Positions 1 through 8,412 are shown, counted from the first letter of the stretch. The stretch is DNA of 44,684 bases from Sulfurimonas sp. (GCA_027056465.1 JALUKS010000234.1:1-44684); one strand, 5' to 3'. Notes: generated from the sequence alone by a model not told the origin. A program made the numbers and translations.

Positions 1-447
1 TTTAAAAATCTGTTTTCAAGATATATAAATGGTATGCAAGAAAGTATAATTTATACAAAACAAACTGACTATTTACAAATTGCAGAAAATTATTTATCTA
101 AAAACAGGTTAAGTGAAAGTGGCAATTTTTTAAGAAAAGAGTTTGAAAGAATTCTTGAAGAGTTAAGACAAATTCACGAAATTGGTTCTAAAGAAAAACT
201 AAATCATATTGTCAATGGTTTATTAACACAAGATGTTGATAGTCAATATAGGTTTACAGCAACTTTAAAAAATAATATCAATGATATGCAATTGATTTTA
301 CAAAAAACTAAATTCTACCAAGACACTATTTTTCATTCTGCATCACATGATGATATAACTAATGAAATTTATGAAAAAGATTGTCGTGGTGCAATTACCA
401 CACTTAAAGAACTAAAAAAATATATTAAAAATATAAAGGATAATTAA
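1..447 (+). CDS. C-terminal part of a larger protein, possibly an AAA-type ATPase (partial)
   Basis: The reading frame is open from the first base of the window, so this is the 3' end of a gene that starts outside; the first internal ATG is at 34. The visible part is helical, charged and AT-rich, with a terminal block (HSASHDD...AITTLKELKKYI) like the C-terminal tail of some RecF/SMC-like AAA ATPases in defence-type operons (S/P-x-S/A-H-D-D followed by a helix). That resemblance is from memory and weak. No ATPase motif lies inside the window. The gene ends 2 bases before trpB, and the trpB ribosome binding site (AAAGGA at 435-440) lies within its last codons. Its base composition is clearly more AT-rich than trpB, which suggests an acquired gene abutting core chromosome. 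Confidence 0.55.
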   Translation, partial: FKNLFSRYINGMQESIIYTKQTDYLQIAENYLSKNRLSESGNFLRKEFERILEELRQIHEIGSKEKLNHIVNGLLTQDVDSQYRFTATLKNNINDMQLILQKTKFYQDTIFHSASHDDITNEIYEKDCRGAITTLKELKKYIKNIKDN

Positions 448-449
448 TC

Positions 450-1649
450 ATGTATATTCCCTCCCCCTCAAAATACGATCCAGATGAAAATGGACACTTT
501 GGAATCTTTGGTGGACGTTATGTCCCAGAAACACTTATGCCTGCACTACTCAAGCTCAAAGAGGAGTATGAGTTAATCCGTTTTGATGAAGAGTTCTGGA
601 AAGAGGTACACTACTACTTAAAAGATTATGTAGGTCGCCCTTCTCCTCTCTACTTTGCTGAAAATATCTCTGAAGAGCTTGGTGCAAAAGTTTACTTCAA
701 ACGCGAAGACCTGAACCATACGGGTGCTCATAAAGTAAACAATGTAATTGCTCAAGGACTTATGGCACAGCGTTTAGGTTATAAAAAGATTATCGCTGAA
801 ACTGGTGCAGGTCAGCATGGAGTGGCGACTGCTACTATCTGTGCTTTACTTGGCTTAGAGTGTGAAATATTTATGGGTGCAAAGGATGTAGAACGCCAAG
901 AGCTAAATGTTTTTCGTATGAAACTTCTCGGTGCAAAAGTAAACTCTGTAGAGTCTGGCAGTAGAACGCTTAAAGACGCTATGAATGATGCCATAAGACA
1001 CTGGGTGACAAATGCTCGTGATACTTTTTATATCATCGGAACAGTTGCAGGTCCACACCCCTACCCTATGATGGTTCGTGATTTTCAAGCTATCATCGGC
1101 TGGGAAGCTCGTCAGCAGATACTCGAAAAAGAGAACCGTCTGCCTGATCATATCATCGCATGTATTGGTGGTGGTTCAAACGCCATCGGTATGTTTCAGC
1201 ACTTTTTAGAAGATGAAGAGGTGGAGTGTATCGGTGTTGAAGCTGGTGGGCTTGGCATTGAGACAAATAAACATGGTTGCTCTTTAGAGAAGGGTCGCCC
1301 AGGTGTTCTTCATGGTCAAATGTCCTATCTACTGCAAGATGATGACGGGCAGATACTCGAAGCTCACTCTATTTCGGCAGGACTTGATTATCCAGGGATT
1401 GGTCCTGAACATGCTTTTCATAAAGAGAATAAAAGTGTAAGTTATGGAAACATTACCGATCAAGAAGCACTAGATGCCTTTGTATGGCTCTCTCGTAAGG
1501 AGGGAATTATCCCTGCGTTTGAGTCTTCTCATGCAGTTGCTTATCTTAAAAAGCTACCAGATATAAAAGGCAAACTTATCATAGTAAACCTCTCTGGTCG
1601 TGGTGATAAAGATATGATACAAGCAAAAGATTTACTTCATTTCGACTAA
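450..1649 (+). CDS. trpB: Tryptophan synthase beta subunit
   Basis: TrpB condenses indole with L-serine to give L-tryptophan, using pyridoxal phosphate in the alpha2-beta2 complex in the cytoplasm. At 399 residues it has the normal length of TrpB1. The Schiff-base lysine is K95 in LNHTGAHKVNN, and the phosphate-binding glycine loop is GGGSNAIG near residue 240. The N-terminal FGGRYVPETLMPAL block is typical. The ATG follows AAAGGA at 435-440, inside the end of the preceding gene. No trpA or other trp gene is adjacent; the next gene is an unrelated lipoprotein 9 bases downstream. Identification is secure. Confidence 0.97.
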   Translation: MYIPSPSKYDPDENGHFGIFGGRYVPETLMPALLKLKEEYELIRFDEEFWKEVHYYLKDYVGRPSPLYFAENISEELGAKVYFKREDLNHTGAHKVNNVIAQGLMAQRLGYKKIIAETGAGQHGVATATICALLGLECEIFMGAKDVERQELNVFRMKLLGAKVNSVESGSRTLKDAMNDAIRHWVTNARDTFYIIGTVAGPHPYPMMVRDFQAIIGWEARQQILEKENRLPDHIIACIGGGSNAIGMFQHFLEDEEVECIGVEAGGLGIETNKHGCSLEKGRPGVLHGQMSYLLQDDDGQILEAHSISAGLDYPGIGPEHAFHKENKSVSYGNITDQEALDAFVWLSRKEGIIPAFESSHAVAYLKKLPDIKGKLIIVNLSGRGDKDMIQAKDLLHFD

Positions 1650-1658
1650 AGGATTTTT

Positions 1659-2357
1659 ATGCGTTTACTTTTCATTTTAGTATTTATTCCTCTACTCTTT
1701 GCAGGTTGTGACCTTTTAGAGTCTCAAGCAGTAAAGGAGCAAAAAGTTGCTCATGAAAAGGAACTTTTTCAAAAAAAAGTAGCAGATGAAAAAGATATAC
1801 AACTCAAAAAAATCTCTGAGCAGACACAAAGAGAGCTTGCTATTTTAGAGTCGAAAAAAGAGTTGGCTACTATTGAAAAAGAGAAAGAACTCGCAAAGAT
1901 AAAATTTCAAGCTCAACTCCAAAAGCAAAAAATTCAAGCAAAAAAAGAGCAAGAAGAAGCACTCTTTTCTCAAAAAATGCAACAAAGAGAGCAGATAAAC
2001 AACATGGAACTCAAACGCTATCTTCTACTCATATTTGCTCTCTTTATTATACTCGCTAGTTATTTTCTCTTTTACTACTTTAAAAAACGAAGGGAAGATA
2101 AACTCCGTGCGTATAATGACAACCTTGAGAAGTATTTTCATCATAAAGAGAATGAAGCTCGTGTCAAAATAGCAGAAAAGATGCTTGATACTATCAGCTC
2201 AGGTAAATTAGATAAAGAACAGGAAAATCAACTTATTGGTGCTTTTAGTGGTCAAGCTAGTGAAAACTACCAACGACAGTTAGAGACTAGCACTACTGAA
2301 AATGAGAAAAATCAAGATACGGATATAATTGATCTAATAGAGGATAAAACCACTTAA
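1659..2357 (+). CDS. Putative inner-membrane lipoprotein with coiled coil and a second membrane anchor
   Basis: The family is not recognised. The 232-residue protein starts with a lipoprotein signal (residues 1-16, lipobox LFAGC, Cys17) followed by Asp18; Asp at +2 is the classic signal for retention in the inner membrane. Residues about 25-118 are a Lys/Glu/Gln-rich coiled coil. A strong hydrophobic segment follows at 121-141, flanked by KKRRED, so the C-terminal part (about 145-232) should face the cytoplasm under the positive-inside rule. The topology would be a periplasmic coiled-coil loop held at both ends. It follows trpB by 9 bases with GGATTTTT before the ATG, so it is probably co-transcribed, though no functional link is evident. 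Confidence 0.8.
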   Translation: MRLLFILVFIPLLFAGCDLLESQAVKEQKVAHEKELFQKKVADEKDIQLKKISEQTQRELAILESKKELATIEKEKELAKIKFQAQLQKQKIQAKKEQEEALFSQKMQQREQINNMELKRYLLLIFALFIILASYFLFYYFKKRREDKLRAYNDNLEKYFHHKENEARVKIAEKMLDTISSGKLDKEQENQLIGAFSGQASENYQRQLETSTTENEKNQDTDIIDLIEDKTT

Positions 2358-2421
2358 GCATTATCTATCCCTTATCCATCTTTAGGTATCATAATTTTAC
2401 AAATTCTATATATGGAAAATA

Positions 2422-3837
2422 ATGATGAACATTCAACTTCTCAACCAAAATATTTCAGATGCAAAAAGAGACATCTCTCTTGAGTATCTCACATCAGATC
2501 AACTCAAAAAAAATAAAAATAAAAAAGCACTTAAACTCGCTGGATTTAAAGCTGATCAAGACTCTATCTGCTTTTTACACAACAAAAACACTCTTGTATG
2601 TGGTGTTGATTCACACTCTGCTGATGATGTAAGAAGTGTAAGTGCCGTGGCTATAAAAGCACTTAAAAATACTGAGTACAAAAGTGCTAATATCAGTGTT
2701 GAAGATAAGGAGCTTATTCCTGCATTAGTAGAAGGATTTGTGCTTGGTGGCTATAGCTATGAAGTTTATAAAACTACAAAAAGTAAAGCTACACTCAAAA
2801 ATATTTCACTTATCTATATAAATGATGACTATGAGTCTGCTATAAAAGTTTTTAGTGATGCCGTTATCGTAGCTGATGCAACCTCTTTTACTCGTGACAT
2901 TGTAAACACAACACCAGAGGATTTAAACCCAGTAACATTTGCGAAACTTGCTAAAAAACTTGCAAAAGAGAATGGACTAGGATGTAAGATACTTAATGAA
3001 AAAGCACTTGCAAAAGAGAAATGTACCTCTATGCTCGCAGTTGGTCGTGCTTCTCGCCATGAGTCTCAACTCATCCACCTCTCTTATCAGCCTAAAAATG
3101 CTAAAAAAATCATCTCACTTGTAGGAAAAGGACTCACTTACGATAGTGGTGGACTCTCTCTTAAACCTGCCACTTCTATGGTAACGATGAAGATGGATAA
3201 GGCTGGAGCTTGTGCTGTTCTAGGTATCATCAAGGCAGCTTCAGAGATGAAACTTGATGTAGAGATACATGCTTTTGTCGGTGCAGTGGAAAATATGATA
3301 GGTGGAGATGCTTATAAACCTGATGATGTTTTAGTATCTCGTAACGGTCAGACTATAGAAGTACGAAATACGGATGCAGAGGGGCGTTTAGTCCTTGCTG
3401 ATGTTCTTGACTATGCACAAGATAAAGTAGAAGCTGATTATCTTTTTGACTTTGCTACACTTACTGGTGCTTGCATGGTAGCGGTTGGTCAATATACAAC
3501 GGGTGTTATGGGACACTCAAGTAGACTCAAGCACTCACTAAGTAAAGCTTCTGCAAATGCAGGAGAACTTACGGCGTCTCTTCCATTTAACAAACACCTC
3601 AAAAAACAGCTCAAAAGTGAGATAGCAGACATCTGCAATATTTCAAGCAAACCTTATGGTGGTGCTATCACAGCTGGACTCTTCTTAGATAGTTTTATAA
3701 AAGAGGAGAACAAAAAGAAATGGCTCCACTTTGACATAGCAGGCTCAGCTTATACAGAATCTCCATGGGATGTAAATGTCTATGGTGGAACTGGTGCAGG
3801 AGTGCGTTTTATGAGTGAGTTTTTAAAGTCTCTTTAG
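2422..3837 (+). CDS. pepA: Leucyl aminopeptidase (M17 family)
   Basis: A cytosolic two-metal exopeptidase that removes N-terminal residues from peptides. The C-terminal catalytic domain carries the M17 signature NTDAEGRL (residues 316-323). Metal and catalytic residues are visible as K236 (VGKG), D241 (YDSGG), D259 (MDKAG), D318 and E320. At 471 residues the length is normal. Two adjacent ATGs (2422 and 2425) follow GGAAAA at 2414-2419; spacing slightly favours the second. The 64-base gap upstream contains CATAAT at 2390-2395, a possible -10 element, so it may have its own promoter. The metE remnant lies just downstream. Confidence 0.95.
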   Translation: MMNIQLLNQNISDAKRDISLEYLTSDQLKKNKNKKALKLAGFKADQDSICFLHNKNTLVCGVDSHSADDVRSVSAVAIKALKNTEYKSANISVEDKELIPALVEGFVLGGYSYEVYKTTKSKATLKNISLIYINDDYESAIKVFSDAVIVADATSFTRDIVNTTPEDLNPVTFAKLAKKLAKENGLGCKILNEKALAKEKCTSMLAVGRASRHESQLIHLSYQPKNAKKIISLVGKGLTYDSGGLSLKPATSMVTMKMDKAGACAVLGIIKAASEMKLDVEIHAFVGAVENMIGGDAYKPDDVLVSRNGQTIEVRNTDAEGRLVLADVLDYAQDKVEADYLFDFATLTGACMVAVGQYTTGVMGHSSRLKHSLSKASANAGELTASLPFNKHLKKQLKSEIADICNISSKPYGGAITAGLFLDSFIKEENKKKWLHFDIAGSAYTESPWDVNVYGGTGAGVRFMSEFLKSL

Positions 3838-3940
3838 TATACTAGAGACTTTACAGGAAAATCAAAACTTATAGTACTGTACTGTCTGTTTTGCATTTCG
3901 CCGTTCAGGCATCCACCCTCCTCTTTCAATATTCCTATAA

Positions 3941-4182
3941 CAAATTTGGTCAAAAAATGTGAGTTTAGTGAAGTAGAATCAGTTGCTTTAGAGTTAAACA
4001 GAGACACTGGGCTTATCAGAGAGATGCAGGGATAAACCTCATAAGTGTATATTTCACTACTTGATGAAGAGATAATTATACAGATAGAGTCCCTCCTAGA
4101 AGTACTCCCAAAAGAGCAACTCTGGATAAACCCTGACTGTGGTTTGAAAACTCGTAAGTGGAAAGTGGCTAATCATCTTTGA
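3941..4182 (+). pseudogene. metE: Decayed remnant of cobalamin-independent methionine synthase (metE)
   Basis: Conceptual translation gives metE pieces in different frames. Frame at 3961-4008 reads EFSEVESVALELNRDT, matching the N-terminal helix before the conserved Trp of MetE (compare E. coli EELLAVGRELRARHW). The next frame, 4008-4061, continues WAYQRDAGINLISV, the equivalent of MetE HWxxQKQAGIDLLPV. It then hits a TGA at 4062. The third frame, 4084-4182, reads the C-terminal signature ending with LWINPDCGLKTRKW and a TGA; the Cys of NPDCGLKTR is a zinc ligand in MetE. The middle of the gene, several hundred codons, is missing. So it is a frameshifted, internally deleted fossil. Nothing else is visible in the 359-base gap. 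Confidence 0.75.
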
Positions 4183-4196
4183 ATATCCCCTTGTTA

Positions 4197-5912
4197 CTAT
4201 ATCAAGATGACTCGTATATCATCATAAGTGACAGCAGAGTCTAGGAGCTCAAATATAGGCTTCAGTCTTACTTGTCCATCCTCACTAAAGTCATCTTTAT
4301 TATCTCTTTTTTTAACTTTTTCTACAGCACCTTTTACAAGCTCACAAGTTTTTGCATCGGGTAAAAACTTCTCTAAGTTAATCTCAGAATTTTGCTCTTT
4401 TAAAACACTAAGATGTTTGATAATAGTTCCCTTACTCATAGCTCTTTTTGTAGCCAACTCATCTATAGAACTACAAGATTCAAGTAACTCCTGCGTTTGA
4501 ATATGAGTAGGTGTAGCACTATTTTTTACTATCTTTTTCTCAGAGCGAAGAATTTTCTCCTCTTGCTCTATTTTAGCAGTGTCAAGCAGACCATCTATAC
4601 TCAAAACATAGGAGTCAAAAAGTTCTTGGAGATGCTCAGGTGAGAGTGCAGCTATCTCTTCACTCGCTTTTTCTGATGCCCCTTTTATCCTGTCATCTAT
4701 ATGAAGGATAAGAGGGTCTACTGTGAGTGCTTTATCATTAAGCCCCATCAAATGCAGTCCCTCTATGTTTTTTATACGAGAGAGTGCGACATATCCCTGC
4801 CCCACTTCAAAGGTTTTAGAGAGGTCTATCTCTGCTGAGTCTAGTGTCATACCCTGAGACTTATGTATAGTAATAGCCCATGCTAACTTCAGAGGAATCT
4901 GTGAGACTTTTGCGACAACATTGCCACTATCATTTTCCATACTCCATTCCTCTAAAGCCACTTTTATAAGACTTCCATCAGATGTTTTGACCAAAGGTAA
5001 GCCATTTTCTTTGTCGAACCCGACTATAAAGCCAGTAGTTCCATTGACATAACCCAACTCACTGTTATTTTTTATAAACATCACCACAGCATCTTTTTTG
5101 AGACTAATCTCTTCTAACACAAGAGAGGACTTAAATATCTTCTCAATATTTTTTACCGTTCCCTCTGACTTATAAGCAAACGCGAAAGATGGATGTGCGA
5201 TTTTCGCCAACTCTTCGCTGTTTATCCTATCTACATCCATATTATGAGTATAGAGTTTCGTTGGAGTAAAACCATTGTCAAGCTCTTTATGGTATCTCGC
5301 GTTTAGTGTATCGATGGAGTGACTTGAAACACTCCCACTCCTAATCTCATCCAAAACGGCTATAAGAACATTATCATCTTGGCGAAATTTCTTTTGGAGA
5401 TAACAAGTCTTCAAACCTAACTCTCTCCATGAGGGGGACTGCCATGCGAAGCGTTTGTCTGTAGGCATCTTAGATATTGGAGGGAGTTGGAAAAAGTCTC
5501 CAGAGAGTATAGTTTGAACACCACCAAAAGGAGTATTGTTTTTCTTAAACACACGGAGGATTCTATCCATTGCTGAGAACATTTCAGGCGAAACCATAGA
5601 AATCTCATCCACTATAAGCACCTTGAGTTTTGAAAAACGAGTTTGAAGATACTTCTTCTCTAAAAGAGAATCGATATACTCCTCATCTATCTCAGAACGA
5701 ATCCCCAAACTAAAAAAGGAGTGAATAGTCTGCCCCTGAAGATGTGAAGCTGCTATACCCGTAGGAGCAACGACAGTGGGTATGACCTTTCGTGCTTTGA
5801 GATAAAACATATACTGATGAAGCAAATATGTTTTTCCAGTTCCAGCAGAGCCTGTTATAAAGACATTATTACCAGTTTTGAGTATATCAAGTGTTGTGTT
5901 TTGCAAAGACAA
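4197..5912 (-). CDS. PIF1/RecD-like superfamily 1B DNA helicase with C-terminal HTH
   Basis: A probable 5'-3' DNA helicase. Walker A is GSAGTGKT (residues 21-28), Walker B LIVDEIS (99-105), motif III GDFFQLPPI near 138-146, and the C-terminal motor contains IHKSQGMTLD and YVALSR, the UvrD_C_2-type motifs V-VI seen in PIF1 proteins. Residues about 460-515 look like the winged/HTH_40 domain found at the end of RecQ helicases (SIDELATKRAMSKGTIIKHL). The start is TTG at 5912; no ATG lies between it and Walker A, and AGAGAG precedes it. It sits 9 bases after the HEAT-like gene, so the two are probably co-transcribed. It may act in replication, recombination or plasmid/phage DNA processing; the exact role cannot be read. 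Confidence 0.9.
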   Translation of the reverse strand: MSLQNTTLDILKTGNNVFITGSAGTGKTYLLHQYMFYLKARKVIPTVVAPTGIAASHLQGQTIHSFFSLGIRSEIDEEYIDSLLEKKYLQTRFSKLKVLIVDEISMVSPEMFSAMDRILRVFKKNNTPFGGVQTILSGDFFQLPPISKMPTDKRFAWQSPSWRELGLKTCYLQKKFRQDDNVLIAVLDEIRSGSVSSHSIDTLNARYHKELDNGFTPTKLYTHNMDVDRINSEELAKIAHPSFAFAYKSEGTVKNIEKIFKSSLVLEEISLKKDAVVMFIKNNSELGYVNGTTGFIVGFDKENGLPLVKTSDGSLIKVALEEWSMENDSGNVVAKVSQIPLKLAWAITIHKSQGMTLDSAEIDLSKTFEVGQGYVALSRIKNIEGLHLMGLNDKALTVDPLILHIDDRIKGASEKASEEIAALSPEHLQELFDSYVLSIDGLLDTAKIEQEEKILRSEKKIVKNSATPTHIQTQELLESCSSIDELATKRAMSKGTIIKHLSVLKEQNSEINLEKFLPDAKTCELVKGAVEKVKKRDNKDDFSEDGQVRLKPIFELLDSAVTYDDIRVILI

Positions 5913-5921
5913 TGGAACTCT

Positions 5922-6374
5922 CTACTTTTTAGGTAAACAGCTATAAGTTGTTTTCACCCATGAGTCAAACTTAGCACCCTTTTCAAACGCCATGACATCA
6001 TACATCTCAGGATTACTTTTAGCAAATGCTTTTTTAAAAATGACAACATTAAACTTATTTATCTCTTTTCCTGCTCTTATCTTCAAAAATGCCTTTGTGA
6101 AATCTTCTAACTTGTAGCCAATATTTTTCTTTCCAAGCTTGAGATCTTTGCCATTTTTCTTTATGCCTAAAACCTTAGCAGCTTTAAACGCCACCTCTTT
6201 GACCTTAAACACCTTGTCATGTAAAGCTAAACGAAGAATCGCATCTTGTGACTCTGGGCAGTCATATTTACTTAACTCTTTTAATGCTGTTAAACGTGCT
6301 TTGTAGTCAGATGTTAAAGCGGCTTGCTTGAGTAGTTCATCTATATTTTCTGGTGTCTCTTTTAGTAGTGCCAT
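5922..6374 (-). CDS. Small HEAT-repeat-like protein of unknown function
   Basis: A 150-residue soluble protein. Residues about 26-71 form two helices with the spacing of a HEAT repeat (ARLTALKELSKYDCPESQDA, then FKVKEVAFKAAKVLG). The rest is Lys-rich with a predicted basic surface. No catalytic motif or signal peptide is seen. ATG is preceded by AAGGAAA with good spacing. It sits between the exonuclease gene (29 bases upstream) and the helicase gene (9 bases downstream), and this arrangement suggests a scaffold or nucleic-acid-related role, which is inference only. Confidence 0.75.
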   Translation of the reverse strand: MALLKETPENIDELLKQAALTSDYKARLTALKELSKYDCPESQDAILRLALHDKVFKVKEVAFKAAKVLGIKKNGKDLKLGKKNIGYKLEDFTKAFLKIRAGKEINKFNVVIFKKAFAKSNPEMYDVMAFEKGAKFDSWVKTTYSCLPKK

Positions 6375-6403
6375 TGTATTATTTCCTTGTATTGTCTTCT
6401 ATA

Positions 6404-7126
6404 TTATTTTAATTTTTGTAGTATATTTTTACTAATAAGCCATGAGGGCATTGCTTCTTTGATAAAGGGATAAGTTTTTAACAGGTGTATTGTAACATCA
6501 TATGCTACACAAGCATCTTCAGCAGCATATTTAACTTGTTTTTGAGACAATTCCTTCACTTCCCAGTTTGATGTAGAGATTTTTTTTGATTTTTGTAAAT
6601 CTCTTTTTAGAAAGATTGTTGCTGCTTTTTTTGCACCAATACTATCTCTCGATGTCAGTTTAGAGAGCACACCATCGATGTCAATAGTAGCTCGCATTTT
6701 AACTCCAAACTCGGTATATAAGGAGTGTCTATCACCCGTAAGATTTACTCCAACTTTCACAATATTGTCATCTTCAATGAGTTTAAAAAGTGAGCTTAAA
6801 TTCTTAATCTTTTTCACTTGAATCACATAACACTCACTAAGATTTGCTAACTGAATCACAGCAACACCATGTGGCGTTTCACCCTTTCTAAATGTCGGTT
6901 TTTGCTCACTATCAAAGCCAATAAAGTTTGTTTTTCTGATGGACTTTATAGCTCGCTCTAACTCCCCTGTGTTTTGAACAATATTTACTTTTCTATTTTC
7001 AGTCGTATAAGGAGGATATGTTCCAGTTGTATCTTGTTTAGGAGAGTCAAGCAGGGTCAAAAATTCTGTAACTAACTTCAGTGACTTTGATCCTTTATCA
7101 AGCGCTGAGGCGAGTGCTTCATCCAA
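6404..7126 (-). CDS. DEDDy 3'-5' exonuclease (RNase D/WRN-exonuclease fold)
   Basis: The DnaQ-like fold is clear: Exo I FIGFDSEQKPTF (D72, E74), Exo II VGVNLTGD (D132) and Exo III KYAAEDACVAYD (Y200, D204) give a complete DEDDy active site, so a metal-dependent 3'-5' exonuclease on DNA or RNA is expected. It lacks the HRDC domains of RNase D. The start is doubtful. TTG at 7126 is the only ATG/GTG/TTG in the frame, yet the frame stays open and protein-like for 39 more codons upstream to a TAG at 7244-7246. An ATG frame beginning inside the end of the specificity gene (7325) would join it after a +1 shift. The N-terminus may therefore be truncated by mutation. Confidence 0.85.
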   Translation of the reverse strand: MDEALASALDKGSKSLKLVTEFLTLLDSPKQDTTGTYPPYTTENRKVNIVQNTGELERAIKSIRKTNFIGFDSEQKPTFRKGETPHGVAVIQLANLSECYVIQVKKIKNLSSLFKLIEDDNIVKVGVNLTGDRHSLYTEFGVKMRATIDIDGVLSKLTSRDSIGAKKAATIFLKRDLQKSKKISTSNWEVKELSQKQVKYAAEDACVAYDVTIHLLKTYPFIKEAMPSWLISKNILQKLK

Positions 7127-7238
7127 CTGCTCAAGTGACTCTTCTCCCGCAAAACTACGAATTAAGTTAAGTCGATGTTTATCTGCTATGCTTTGTATAA
7201 TTTTAATTTTCTTTTCCTTTTTTAACTCAGTAATTTCT

Positions 7239-7325
7239 TCATCCTAAGACTTTAAACTCATTAAATTCTAAAAAGTTATTGACAGATTCACTTACATCTT
7301 TGATACTTAACTTGTTATTTGTCAT
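7239..7325 (-). pseudogene. Short frame coupled to the specificity gene; likely a frameshifted N-terminus or remnant
   Basis: ATG at 7325 overlaps the last 11 bases of the specificity subunit gene and opens 28 codons that end at TGA (7239-7241). The peptide contains SVNNFLEFNEFKVL, which weakly resembles the FLxFNxxxVL segment of RhuM-family proteins, often found in hsd loci. One base further on, the adjacent frame is open without interruption into the exonuclease gene. Reading through with a single +1 shift at GGA-TGA would give one protein of about 306 residues. Options are a mutated gene, an independent coupled micro-ORF, or frameshifting; a sequencing error is also possible. Confidence 0.45.
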
Positions 7326-8412
7326 AAACAACTTCTTTACTTGTAGCAATTTTTTTATCGGCATATAAAACTACATCTTTAATTACAAGTTTTTGGATGG
7401 CTGAGATGAAGGTTTCCATTAGTTGATAGTTTGGTGTGTTGTTGGTAGATAACAATGAAATATTTAATTCGTCTGCATCTGTTGCATAAAAGTTTCTTGA
7501 ATAATCAAATTGCCCTGCATATGAAGATTTATGAATAGCTGTTGTTACAAAAATTGATGCTAATTTAGGTAAATTTTCTGTATGAACAATAGCAACATGG
7601 TCATCTCCACCATATTTATAATTTCTATATTTAGCAGAACCAAACATATCAATAGTTATCGTGTTTTTTGAAAATACATTCACTTCATTTCCTATATATG
7701 CAGAAATACCATCATTTGTTTCACCTGCTGTAACAAAAGGTAAAGTTCCTGAAATTCTATCTGAACTTTTCAGTCTTCTTCCACGAGTTGATTTACTAAA
7801 GAGTTTTTCTAAATTGAACTCTTGAAATTCAAAACATCCCTTTTCAAAATCATTTAAAACTCTCTGTTCTTCTTGAGTTAAGGTATAGTTTTTAAGATTT
7901 GTTGCCATCAAATAAGCTTCTAGCTCCGCTATACGCTCCGCTTCTAGCTCCGCTATAAATTTTTCCATAAAAGAAAAATTTATCTCCCCATTTTTAATGG
8001 GGAGTTGGATTGTAGTCTTATTCATTGCTTCACGATTAAATTTATTTCCATAATCATATTTTTTAGATGTAGAAACCCTAGATGCTGAGATAATAACACT
8101 TGCGATTGTTTTGTTAAATGGTTTGAACTTTGGTACTAAGTGCTGGATATGAGAATAGCCTATAAAATCATTCTCTTGATAGTACATTGTTTCAGCACCT
8201 AGTGTTGTATCTGAGCAAGTTATCGTATTGCCTACATTGTTTGCTTTTAAATTTGAAAAGCCCATCACTCCATTATCAGTTGAAGAATTTGAAATTAATG
8301 GAACTGTACCATTTTGAGAAATTATTGCTTCATTTTTTAATTTATAATACTTTGTTGGATTTATTTCAAACAAATCCCCAAGCCTAAACTCTCCCCACTC
8401 AACACTATCCAA
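7315..8412 (-). CDS. BcgI-like restriction-modification specificity subunit (HsdS-like)
   Basis: The 365-residue protein has two target-recognition halves, each opening with a similar motif (WGEFRLGDLFEI at 6-17; FQEFNLEKLFSK at 196-207). A helical spacer separates them, and an ending of the type FISAIQKLVIKDVVLYAD is seen in BcgI beta-like subunits. It would recognise a bipartite asymmetric DNA sequence and direct the nuclease-methyltransferase encoded upstream. The spacer contains a two-copy 8-residue repeat (IAELEAER/IAELEAYL, 153-168) from a 24-bp tandem DNA repeat. Start is TTG at 8412; no other start codon is available between a TGA in this frame and that point. It begins 20 bases after the RM gene, so one operon. 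Confidence 0.9.
   Translation of the reverse strand: MDSVEWGEFRLGDLFEINPTKYYKLKNEAIISQNGTVPLISNSSTDNGVMGFSNLKANNVGNTITCSDTTLGAETMYYQENDFIGYSHIQHLVPKFKPFNKTIASVIISASRVSTSKKYDYGNKFNREAMNKTTIQLPIKNGEINFSFMEKFIAELEAERIAELEAYLMATNLKNYTLTQEEQRVLNDFEKGCFEFQEFNLEKLFSKSTRGRRLKSSDRISGTLPFVTAGETNDGISAYIGNEVNVFSKNTITIDMFGSAKYRNYKYGGDDHVAIVHTENLPKLASIFVTTAIHKSSYAGQFDYSRNFYATDADELNISLLSTNNTPNYQLMETFISAIQKLVIKDVVLYADKKIATSKEVVYDK
7916..7957 (-). repeat. 24-bp tandem repeat (1.75 copies) in the specificity-subunit spacer
   Basis: GCTTCTAGCTCCGCTATA occurs at 7916-7933 and again, identical, at 7940-7957, a period of 24 bases or exactly 8 codons. It encodes the duplicated helical unit IAELEAxx between the two recognition domains. 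The established parallel is the TAEL repeat in the HsdS spacer of EcoR124I/EcoDXXI, where copy number sets the distance between the two half-sites. Confidence 0.9.

Noticed and set aside
812..1151. Minus-strand frames inside trpB
   Set aside because: They are antisense to a strongly conserved gene, have no family resemblance and are composed of low-complexity Ser/Phe-rich peptides.
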